Assembly (NCBI GenBank): GCA_041649615.1
Contig: JBAZMT010000005.1
Location: forward strand, 1 to 58,319
DNA length: 58,319 nt
Origin: JALOAR01 sp041649615
GTDB taxonomy: Bacteria > Patescibacteriota > Minisyncoccia > UBA6257 > Colwellbacteraceae
Direction: 5' to 3'
A program made the translations under genes and the position numbers. The notes beneath the pieces were generated by a model. That model was not told the DNA's origin. It saw nothing but the letters and a program-made list of their open reading frames with translations, and did not search any database. Every line of letters begins with the position of its first letter. Within the stretch, counting starts at the first letter, position 1. Of the stretch, positions 32,533 through 39,305 are shown in pieces.

Positions 32533-34098
32533 TTATTTCCTTTTGGCATCGAACAAGTAAAGAACTTTCAGGCCATAGACCCAATAACAAATACGATTTT
32601 CGTCAAAGGAATCCATATAGAAATGAACCGCGGCTCCTTCGTCAGATGCCACTCCTTCAAGGGCTTCCATTGAATGCTCATACTGCCGAGGGCCCGTCCA
32701 TTGCGCGGAAATGTCTTCGAGCGACCGCCGATAGCTTTTTTTCGTAAGCTCGCGTTCTTTCTGCTTCAACAGACACTCTTTCGACGTTTCGTTTGATGCG
32801 GGCTTCTTTTTTAGGAATACGCCCACTAGCAGCAGAATAACGCTTGCGGGAAGCGAAATATACATGAGCACGATAAAAGCTTCGTATAAACCCGTGAGCC
32901 AACCGGCGCGCGTTTTTTCCGTTTCCTTCACCGCTCCCTGCTTTTCCACTTCGGGGCCGGTGTTCCAGACGATTTTGCCTCCTTCCAGTTTTCCCGTGAG
33001 GGATTCGGAAAGAAATTCATCGCTCACATTGGCTTCCGCGACAGAAGCCTCCAAATGAAGTTTCGCTTTGACCTTCAGGTCAACCGACATCGACGGGCGA
33101 TGGTCAGCAGAGTCAAGGAGATTTACTGCCGTTTTAATGTCTTCCGAATTGAGCGGAATGACCATTTTCCCTTCCGCCGAATCGAACTGCAGGTTTTTCG
33201 AGAGAATGACCTTTTGCCACCTATCAAGGCTCGTTCCTTCCACTTCAACCGTTCCGGAAATTTTTACATTTCCGATTTCCTTATCGGAAGTCAGATCGTA
33301 GAGGAAGATTAGGTCAGCCGCGTTTTCTCCTTGGGTAACGGAGAAGGCTCCCTTCTCCACGGGCTCCGGTTTTTCCGTCTCCGCTTTTTTGCTTATTTTG
33401 GAGACGGAGATGAGCGCGTTTTCGCGGATTTGGGCATCATAGCCGAAGCCGTAAAGGGCCCAACATCCTTCGCCGCGGTGAGCGCCGCTCAATTGATCTT
33501 CTATTTCAAAAACCGAAGAATTGAGCTTTCCGCCTACCGAGGCGACGAGCGTTTCTTTCCCGTCAGTCACCGTCGCTATGATGTCCAGACGGTAGGTGTT
33601 GTCCATGAAGTACTCTATCTGGGAGTTGTATCGCGGGTTTAAGTCCCTTTCGATTTGGGCTCCCGTAGCGAGAATGTTTCCGAAGTCCAGCGGGAAAGAG
33701 ATTTCCATTTTGTCGGAGCGCTTTTTTACTTCGTCCGTTTGGAGAACTTCCTTTTGCCATTTCCCGTTGACTTCCGAAAGTACCGCTCTTACGGAGACAG
33801 TCTTTTCCGACGGTTCGGCTTTTGTGGCTTCATCGCGCGCCAAGACATAGGCGAAATTCATCGTCATATTTTCCGTTATAGGCGGGAAAATGGTCTCGGC
33901 GGCGTTTTGATGATTGCCGTAGGGTTGCAAGGTGAAGCTTCCCGTTTGCTTATAGGAAGCGATTGTCTTTTCTTTTCCGTCTCCCGCGGCGGGGCCGATG
34001 ATGAGCGAACCCACCAGGGACACGACAAAGATAAAAAGAAGAACGAACGGCGCGAGGGTGATGAACGGACGCTTTGTCCGCCACTTTGGAATTCTCAT
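32533..34098 (-). CDS. DUF5305-like membrane protein
   Basis: 521 aa. An N-terminal helix (about residues 12-34) and a second near residue 400 (YEAFIVLMYISLPASVILLLVG) enclose a large outer beta region. Marks: SYKQTGSFTLQPYG, FPPITENMTMNFAYVL, FPLDFGNILATGAQIE, YRLDIIATVTDGKE. This is the pattern of DUF5305 proteins, which sit beside SipW-type signal peptidases in archaea and some bacteria. The C-terminal tail is cytoplasmic. The start overlaps the peptidase stop by 4 nt and has its own AGGAGG (34107-34112, 8 nt away). Probably part of the export or assembly machinery for the TasA-like proteins. Confidence 0.75.
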   Translation of the reverse strand: MRIPKWRTKRPFITLAPFVLLFIFVVSLVGSLIIGPAAGDGKEKTIASYKQTGSFTLQPYGNHQNAAETIFPPITENMTMNFAYVLARDEATKAEPSEKTVSVRAVLSEVNGKWQKEVLQTDEVKKRSDKMEISFPLDFGNILATGAQIERDLNPRYNSQIEYFMDNTYRLDIIATVTDGKETLVASVGGKLNSSVFEIEDQLSGAHRGEGCWALYGFGYDAQIRENALISVSKISKKAETEKPEPVEKGAFSVTQGENAADLIFLYDLTSDKEIGNVKISGTVEVEGTSLDRWQKVILSKNLQFDSAEGKMVIPLNSEDIKTAVNLLDSADHRPSMSVDLKVKAKLHLEASVAEANVSDEFLSESLTGKLEGGKIVWNTGPEVEKQGAVKETEKTRAGWLTGLYEAFIVLMYISLPASVILLLVGVFLKKKPASNETSKECLLKQKERELTKKSYRRSLEDISAQWTGPRQYEHSMEALEGVASDEGAAVHFYMDSFDENRICYWVYGLKVLYLFDAKRK

Positions 34099-35045
34099 TC
34101 AGTTATCCTCCTTTTGATTCTTTCTTTCCGTCGAGGTTTTTTAACCGCCACGAGGACGATTACTACGCCGACCGGAATGAGTATTTCGAGAGTCATCGCG
34201 GCCACCACTGCATAGGGCGACCATTTGAAAAGATTGTGAACAAGAGAGAGCGGCAAGGGCAGCAACGGGAGAAACGAACCGCTTTTGAGCGTGATATTTT
34301 TTTTATCCGACTCAATCGCGATTATTTTTTCTTCTCCCGGAATCAAAAGAAAGTTATCTTCCGATAGCGTGCCGTCGGAGACAAGAAAGATCTCCATGGG
34401 CAACAGGGTTGTCACTTTTTTTTCCATCACATATCCGCCATCGGGATGTTCAATGAGAACCGTTCTCTGTTCGGTCACACCGTGGCCAATCATTGACCAC
34501 GCGCATATTCCGATGACCGCGAGAATAACCAAAGCGTTTTTCATCGAGAACGCTTCGGCACGCGTCGGTCTCCTCTTTTCCTTTTCAAGAAGAATGACGA
34601 GAATCAGCGCACTTCCCAGAACAAAGAGAAGGCTCATTAGGGCGATCTTGTTTCCAAGAACGAATCCGAGAAGAGGAATTCTTCCGCGAGCTTTCCCGAG
34701 AAAATTGTCTTTAGTGACAACTTTCTGGTCAGGCGTTTTGTTGGCGTCTCCTTTCGTCGTTATGAAGATGTCCTCCCCGCGTTTTTCGATGCTTACGGCT
34801 CTATGCACCGTCAAATCGGTGCTGTCGTTAGGGCTACTGAAGACGATTATGTCTCCGATTTCCACTTTGGATATGTCGGTTTTGATACAAAGATGTTCGT
34901 CTCCAAGACATAGGGTCGGAACCATGCTTTCGCTCGTGACATGATGAAAGCTCCAGCCGACAAGAGGCATTACAACGGCGATAAAAAAGAAGATGAAAAG
35001 AGCTATTACGGTGAGTGCATCGGGAACGATTTTTTTGAGAGTCAC
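34095..35045 (-). CDS. sipW: SipW-type signal peptidase I
   Basis: Membrane peptidase that trims secreted proteins; 316 aa from a GTG at 35045. Catalytic Ser40 is in TSESMVPTL; the general base is His81 (TVHRAV), as in archaeal/ER-type and SipW enzymes, not lysine. GDANKTPD (residues 99-106) completes the active site. Membrane helices at about 8-30 and several after residue 120 give a longer C-terminal region than SipW of Bacillus. AGGAGG at 35056-35061 lies 10 nt before the GTG, which rejects a longer frame to 35156. Likely processes the three neighbouring TasA-like proteins. Confidence 0.9.
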   Translation of the reverse strand: MTLKKIVPDALTVIALFIFFFIAVVMPLVGWSFHHVTSESMVPTLCLGDEHLCIKTDISKVEIGDIIVFSSPNDSTDLTVHRAVSIEKRGEDIFITTKGDANKTPDQKVVTKDNFLGKARGRIPLLGFVLGNKIALMSLLFVLGSALILVILLEKEKRRPTRAEAFSMKNALVILAVIGICAWSMIGHGVTEQRTVLIEHPDGGYVMEKKVTTLLPMEIFLVSDGTLSEDNFLLIPGEEKIIAIESDKKNITLKSGSFLPLLPLPLSLVHNLFKWSPYAVVAAMTLEILIPVGVVIVLVAVKKPRRKERIKRRITE

Positions 35046-35126
35046 TACGCACGAACCTCCTTTACGCGAATTATTTATCTTATTTGGTTGAAAAAGGCCT
35101 GGCTCCGGTGTTCCAGAGTTCGGGTT

Positions 35127-35156
35127 AGAATAATCAGAAAAAGTAGTTTTTGTCAA
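35127..35156 (-). promoter_or_regulatory. sipW promoter
   Basis: TTGACA (35151-35156), 18-nt spacer, TATTCT (35127-35132) on the minus strand. It gives a leader of about 75 nt. Confidence 0.65.
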
Positions 35157-35171
35157 GTAACAAATTTAAAA

Positions 35172-35190
35172 CCCCTCTTTAAGAGAGGGG
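35172..35190 (-). terminator. Terminator after the first TasA-like gene
   Basis: CCCCTCT/AGAGGGG stem; on the minus strand followed by TTTTAAATTTG. The same stem recurs at 35988-36014. Confidence 0.75.
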
Positions 35191-35243
35191 CTTATGGGAA
35201 GCGGAGAGAAGAAGAAATTGCTGGCTACTTAGGCCGGTAGTTT

Positions 35244-35855
35244 TTACTGCGCAGTCGTCTGGCCTATCTGGAATTCGAAGCTCACGGTGACCTTATCGGT
35301 CTGAGCAAGATCGTCGTTCGGGCTGGACCACCAGTCTATCAGAGGCCTGATGCTTATTTCCTGGCCGGGAGCCAAAGGCTCATTCAGTTCAAACGACGCG
35401 GGTAAATTGTCCAGCTTGCCGTCATAGATGACCTTGTCGCCCGCGGATATCCATCCGTTCAAGTCATAGTCAATGAAGAGCCTCAAATTGACCAGCGAGC
35501 CGAGTTCGCCGACATCGCTCGTAGTGTCGCCGGCGAGGATTTCGGGGTTCGTGAGACCTTTCTCTTCGTTCACCACGCTGAAGTTTTCGAGGTCAAGGTA
35601 ACCCGGCTTGGTGCCGATGTTTTTGACCTTATACGACAGGTGGCTGATCTGGCTCGGGCCCATATTCTCCACGGCGAAAACAGCGACATTGTCCTGCTTG
35701 CCGTTCACCGTGATATCCAAGCTGCCTGCCTGGAAGTAGTTGCCGATGGAGGTCCCGATGTCGCTGAAGCTAGCGCCCGTGCCGAGGCTTAAGCCGCCTA
35801 CGACCATTATGGCCGCTAACGCAATGACAAGCAGGATTTTGCTGCGGTTTTTCAA
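35244..35855 (-). CDS. TasA/camelysin-like secreted protein 1
   Basis: 203 aa from a TTG start at 35855, 8 nt after a consensus AGGAGG (35864-35869). SipW-type signal: basic MKNRSK, hydrophobic core to residue 22, then GTGASFSDIGTS. The mature part has YFQAGSLDITVNG and KVKNIGTKPGYLDLENF, as in TasA/CalY fibre proteins. A calcium-loop-like DYDLNGWISAGD spans residues 129-140. Expected outside the cell as a surface fibre or coat subunit. Own promoter and terminator. Confidence 0.85.
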   Translation of the reverse strand: MKNRSKILLVIALAAIMVVGGLSLGTGASFSDIGTSIGNYFQAGSLDITVNGKQDNVAVFAVENMGPSQISHLSYKVKNIGTKPGYLDLENFSVVNEEKGLTNPEILAGDTTSDVGELGSLVNLRLFIDYDLNGWISAGDKVIYDGKLDNLPASFELNEPLAPGQEISIRPLIDWWSSPNDDLAQTDKVTVSFEFQIGQTTAQ

Positions 35856-35880
35856 GATTGATTCCTCCTAAAGATATTTT

Positions 35881-35914
35881 GAAATGGATTTCTTCTTCCC
35901 CTTCCGCAAATTTG
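35881..35914 (-). repeat. Conserved 5' leader element, copy A
   Basis: 34-nt stretch in the untranslated leader of TasA-like gene 1. It matches 36788-36821 at 30 of 34 positions. On the coding strand it contains TTTGCGGAAGGGGAAGAAG. See copy B. Confidence 0.75.
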
Positions 35915-35944
35915 GATTTGTTAAATAGCCAGCAAACGAGGTTG

Positions 35945-35973
35945 AAAATAATATATATTATAATATTTGTCAA
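35945..35973 (-). promoter_or_regulatory. Promoter of TasA-like gene 1
   Basis: TTGACA (35968-35973), 17-nt spacer, TATTTT (35945-35950) on the minus strand. Leader about 85 nt. Confidence 0.65.
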
Positions 35974-35987
35974 TAGAGCGGATATGA

Positions 35988-36014
35988 AAAGCCCCTCTTT
36001 AAGAGAGGGGCTTT
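35988..36014 (-). terminator. Terminator after TasA-like gene 2
   Basis: AAAGCCCCTCT/AGAGGGGCTTT stem, 11 bp, loop TTAAG; T-rich on the minus-strand side. It sits just upstream of the next promoter. Confidence 0.82.
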
Positions 36015-36064
36015 GAGGAAAGGCGAAAGAAAGAAGAGATTTCATCAGCTGCCGGCGCCGCGCG

Positions 36065-36760
36065 TCAGGGCTGTTCGAGGACGAACTCCACGTCGAAACC
36101 GAGCGAATCGGTCATCGACATATTTTGGTGATAATTGTTGTCCGTGGTCTCCGTCGGGAACTGCCAGGGAATGACTATGTCAACCGAGGCGCCCGGGGCG
36201 AGGATCATAATGCTATTCCAGCGCGCTGCATAGGAATTCAGGCCGCTCCAGTAAGGAACGCCGCTCCGGAAGCCCGGATAGGGGGTGGACTGGCCGTTGT
36301 AGGCAAGCTGGATATCGCCGGCATCAAATACCCTGTCGCTGTTCAGATCGGCATAAGGCGCGAACTGCATAAAGATGTCCAGCTCGCCGCCATTGCCCGG
36401 GTAGTCTCCCGTTGTGAGCCCGGGGCCGCCGAGAGGTCTTGGGTAGGCTTTGGCTTCGGGGTCAAGGATGCCGTTTTCCTCATCGATGGTTTTGGTCCAG
36501 TCCATGGCCAATCTGGCATCGATGCTGCCATCGTTCGTGATGGTCACGAAGCCCATGCCGTTGTCGCCCGGTTTGATGTTCTCGAGGGCGAAGGGCAGGG
36601 TCGCGGATTCTCCGACGCGCAGTACGAGCGAACCGGCTACGAACGTGTTGTTCTCGATCTTCTTCGAGTCCACCCACGAGGCGGACACGCCGAGGCTGCC
36701 GATGGCGACGACCATGATGAGCGCGATCAGAATGGCGATGAGGGTTTTCTTGTTCTTCAA
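36065..36760 (-). CDS. TasA/camelysin-like secreted protein 2
   Basis: 231 aa from a TTG at 36760, 8 nt after AGGAGG (36769-36774). A longer ATG frame from 36862 covers the promoter and leader and is rejected. SipW-type signal: KNKKTLIAI, core, then GVSASWVDSKKIENN. The mature part has FVAGSLVLRVG and a calcium-loop-like DLNSDRVFDAGD. It keeps a long aromatic C-terminal segment (PGFRSGVPYWSGLNSYAARW) absent from copy 1. Likely a surface fibre subunit. Confidence 0.83.
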   Translation of the reverse strand: MKNKKTLIAILIALIMVVAIGSLGVSASWVDSKKIENNTFVAGSLVLRVGESATLPFALENIKPGDNGMGFVTITNDGSIDARLAMDWTKTIDEENGILDPEAKAYPRPLGGPGLTTGDYPGNGGELDIFMQFAPYADLNSDRVFDAGDIQLAYNGQSTPYPGFRSGVPYWSGLNSYAARWNSIMILAPGASVDIVIPWQFPTETTDNNYHQNMSMTDSLGFDVEFVLEQP

Positions 36761-36787
36761 AGTATCTTCCTCCTCTGAAATATTGTT

Positions 36788-36821
36788 GGAATAGATTTCT
36801 TCTTCTCCTTCCGCAAACTTG
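36788..36821 (-). repeat. Conserved 5' leader element, copy B
   Basis: Partner of 35881-35914, 30 of 34 identical, in the untranslated leader of TasA-like gene 2. Both copies lie between promoter and Shine-Dalgarno at similar distance. Both could encode KFAEGEEEI in one frame, but neither copy has a start codon in a convincing place. Confidence 0.75.
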
Positions 36822-36846
36822 TTAAGGCAACTGATAAACGGAGGGT

Positions 36847-36875
36847 AGAATAATATATGCACAAACCATTGTCAA
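36847..36875 (-). promoter_or_regulatory. Promoter of TasA-like gene 2
   Basis: TTGACA (36870-36875), 17-nt spacer, TATTCT (36847-36852) on the minus strand. Confidence 0.68.
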
Positions 36876-36898
36876 GAGGGCTAATAAAGATATAAAAA

Positions 36899-36922
36899 GC
36901 CCCTTACCAGACGGTATGGGGC
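36899..36922 (-). terminator. Terminator after TasA-like gene 3
   Basis: GCCCCTTACC/GGTATGGGGC stem with one mismatch and an AGAC loop; on the minus strand followed by TTTTTATA. Confidence 0.75.
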
Positions 36923-36936
36923 GAGGTTAGGGGTTT

Positions 36937-37515
36937 TTATCCCCAGTAGCTGAAGGTGTTCATCGGCATAACAGTGAACGTATAGGTAAACGTAGCTTCA
37001 ACGTTTTGAGAGGTATTGTCTGCGGCATCATCGAGCTTGAATTCCCAGATAAAACAGTGGATGGCACCGGAATTTAGGTTTCCCAATGTTTCAGCCGAGT
37101 CAATATGAAGGTTATTTAATTTCCCCTCATAAATTATCGGCCAATCGCTAGCGTCGGTTGTCCCGCCGTTCGTTTTGCGAATGCAAACCATAATCGCGTC
37201 CGCGAAGCCGGGAAACGATTCAGAACTGGCCTCTGCGCTGATTTTATATCTGACGGGCAGAAGGCCGAGGTTCTTTATAGTCATCGGTTTGGGTTCACTC
37301 CAAACGCCAGGAGCCAGTTTTCCGTCTGGAGACGGCGAGCCGGTAATTGTTATTCCCGTGGCGTTTATCTTCGCGTTTGCACCAGCGGATGCGACGTCTA
37401 TCGAGACTTTGTTGCAAAGAAGGCAAATGATGTTCCCGATAGCGGTGACAAGAAGCAGGAAAACTAAGACGATAAAGATAATAGTCGAGACGGGCGTCTT
37501 TTTCTTCTCATCCAC
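36937..37515 (-). CDS. TasA-like secreted protein 3
   Basis: 192 aa from a GTG at 37515, 8 nt after AGGAGG (37524-37529). N-terminal signal/anchor at about residues 11-32 (VSTIIFIVLVFLLLVTAIGN), then a beta-rich exported part: ATGITITGSPSPDG, KPMTIKNLGLLPVRYKISAEA, YEGKLNNLHIDSAE, TFTYTFTVMPMN. More divergent than copies 1 and 2 and without the calcium loop, but it shares the locus, the regulatory layout and the overall pattern of camelysin-like proteins. Confidence 0.72.
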   Translation of the reverse strand: MDEKKKTPVSTIIFIVLVFLLLVTAIGNIICLLCNKVSIDVASAGANAKINATGITITGSPSPDGKLAPGVWSEPKPMTIKNLGLLPVRYKISAEASSESFPGFADAIMVCIRKTNGGTTDASDWPIIYEGKLNNLHIDSAETLGNLNSGAIHCFIWEFKLDDAADNTSQNVEATFTYTFTVMPMNTFSYWG

Positions 37516-37556
37516 GGATGATTCCTCCTAGTCTTTCAATTTTAAAAGATGCGGCT

Positions 37557-37585
37557 ACCGTATCACGAAAATATTATCTTGTCAA
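37557..37585 (-). promoter_or_regulatory. Promoter of TasA-like gene 3
   Basis: TTGACA (37580-37585), 17-nt spacer, TACGGT (37557-37562) on the minus strand. The -10 is a weak match. Confidence 0.5.
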
Positions 37586-37591
37586 AATGAG

Positions 37592-37714
37592 CTAGGTTCT
37601 CATCTTACTGATCAAACACAGGATCACGCCTATGGCCGTAAGCACTATGATGGCGATTAAAAATATTTCTCGCCATTTTTCTTGATTGGAAACAGCTTTT
37701 TTCTTTTTCTTCAT
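37592..37714 (-). CDS. Small single-pass membrane protein
   Basis: 40 aa: MKKKKKAVSNQEKWREI followed by a helix FLIAIIVLTAIGVILCLIS and KMRT. Too short for most gene callers. A TATAAT at 37723-37728 region lies about 10 nt upstream of the ATG. It sits between the C39 gene terminator and the TasA-like gene 3 promoter. Function unknown; it could be a small subunit of the neighbouring envelope machinery. Confidence 0.5.
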   Translation of the reverse strand: MKKKKKAVSNQEKWREIFLIAIIVLTAIGVILCLISKMRT

Positions 37715-37732
37715 CGCTTTAATAATTATACC

Positions 37733-37764
37733 AACAAAGACACCGCGATCGCGGTGTCTTTGTT
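37733..37764. terminator. Hairpin between the C39 gene and the small membrane gene
   Basis: Near-perfect palindrome AACAAAGACACCGCG-AT-CGCGGTGTCTTTGTT, 14 nt after the C39 gene stop. Tails are only moderately T-rich, so it may be a terminator or a strong RNA stem. Confidence 0.65.
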
Positions 37765-37777
37765 GTTTAATGTCTGC

Positions 37778-39268
37778 TTATGGCTTTTGTATGCAATAGG
37801 TGTTATAGGCGGCGTTAAAGTAATGAGTTATCTGGGACGAGACAGTATTTTGTTTTGATGGATCCTTAAAATAAACAATATTAGTGTCTGGATTAATCTT
37901 GCCTGTCGCGTCAAGAGTAAGGGACATTCCGTCCAAGACAAGGTAATGATTCCCGAAACGAGGTTGCCAGGTAAGGTCGCTTAGAGAAAATTTGATGCTG
38001 TTGGTTTTTGTGTGTCCGATCGCTACTCCTCCCGATTCAAAACAAGTTTTCAGGTCTTCCGGCGTTTCCGGTATAACGTAAGAAGTAAGCCCATATTGAG
38101 CGGGAATATTTTGAGAAACAAAAGCTCTTTCCACCGTGCCCTTGCCGCATATTCGATACCCTTTAGTGGTCATCAGGCTTCCAACTGTTGTAACGGCGTT
38201 TTCGGAAGTGGCGTATTGATTGCCCGTGAAGTAAAGAAGAACCATGGCAAAAGAAGTGGGAGCGCATCCGGACCAGGAGAAATTTTTGCATCCTGCTTTG
38301 CCGTATCTTATTTTCCCCCAGCGGGGATCTCCCTGCGCCAAGCGAATAACTCCCATTTGGATAGTAGGAATCTCATCGTTAGGTTTCTTTATGGGAATAG
38401 GTTCTACTGCCAAACAGTATTTTTGACTCGTGGGCTTGTTAAAAACGGGGCCGGTAGTGAAATTAATGCTGCTCGGGTTATTTGTGACTGGCGTGAATAA
38501 TTTATTCACGATGGCTTGCAGGCTTTGACCCGTTTGATTAAAAGCGATAATTATGCGTACGGTTTTTCCTTTGGATTCGTTTCGCAGTTCTTTTATGGGT
38601 ATGCATCTGTTGCTTATTCGAGTGTTTAAATCAGCGAGTATTTTTGCAACCGTTACGTTAGTAGGAATATTTATGATGGCAATGGTGCGGCTTCTTTCAT
38701 CCAATTTCATTTTTTTAGAGTCAACTTTCAAGTCCCCCGTCTTCGGATCACGCCCTAAAATATAAAATCTTTCCGGTTCGTAAGAATTGTCATCTCCGAC
38801 AAGAGGACTGTCAGCGGGTGGATCCATGTCTATGTCTTCATCCACCGAACCGATTTTTGGATCAATCTTCGGGGTACCTATAACCGCACCAAGATTCGTA
38901 ATGGATGGAAGAGAGATTCCTCCTATAGACGCTCCCAATTTTTCAAAAATATTAAGCGTTTGGGATATTGCTCCCATCTTCAGGCTCGTACCGGTTTTAG
39001 CAAGACTCGGATTTGTCCGATCATTTATCGTTGAAAGTCCGATGTCTACAGCTGAAATGATTAAATAACTTCCTGTGATTATCACGAGTCCTTGGATGGC
39101 CGCCCATGTCCAGGTCTCTTTTTCTTTGAGGCTTTTTTTCTTAGCGGTAGCTCTTTTTATCGCTCCATACGCAACAAGTCCGAGCGCAAATATCGCACTG
39201 ATCCCTAAAGCATAGAGAAAGATATTTTGAACAGGATTATTCGGGGAAAGCCATTCGGTAATGTTCAT
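37778..39268 (-). CDS. Pilin-like two-helix domain fused to C39 peptidase (copy 2)
   Basis: 496 aa. Residues 12-36 and 55-75 are membrane helices separated by a basic loop (KRATAKKKSLKEKE), the layout of VirB2/TrbC-type pilin subunits. A linker and a small alpha/beta domain (about 190-260) follow. A papain-like C39 domain runs from about residue 305: Cys335 (WSGCAPTSFAMVLLYF), His441 (GNHYLVLDG), Asp469 (YFKDP). The catalytic triad looks complete. It faces outward from the membrane. Paralogue of the next gene, 37 nt away. GTTTTA six nt upstream gives TAAAAC as a possible -10. Confidence 0.83.
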   Translation of the reverse strand: MNITEWLSPNNPVQNIFLYALGISAIFALGLVAYGAIKRATAKKKSLKEKETWTWAAIQGLVIITGSYLIISAVDIGLSTINDRTNPSLAKTGTSLKMGAISQTLNIFEKLGASIGGISLPSITNLGAVIGTPKIDPKIGSVDEDIDMDPPADSPLVGDDNSYEPERFYILGRDPKTGDLKVDSKKMKLDERSRTIAIINIPTNVTVAKILADLNTRISNRCIPIKELRNESKGKTVRIIIAFNQTGQSLQAIVNKLFTPVTNNPSSINFTTGPVFNKPTSQKYCLAVEPIPIKKPNDEIPTIQMGVIRLAQGDPRWGKIRYGKAGCKNFSWSGCAPTSFAMVLLYFTGNQYATSENAVTTVGSLMTTKGYRICGKGTVERAFVSQNIPAQYGLTSYVIPETPEDLKTCFESGGVAIGHTKTNSIKFSLSDLTWQPRFGNHYLVLDGMSLTLDATGKINPDTNIVYFKDPSKQNTVSSQITHYFNAAYNTYCIQKP

Positions 39269-39305
39269 CGGTGTGTTTTATTTTGTTTTTCTGCCGCTAT
39301 TTGTA

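Noticed and set aside
36781..36862. Longer ATG starts for TasA-like gene 2 and sipW
   Set aside because: They would place the promoters and consensus AGGAGG inside coding sequence; the SipW-type signal peptide begins right after the TTG/GTG starts behind the AGGAGG.
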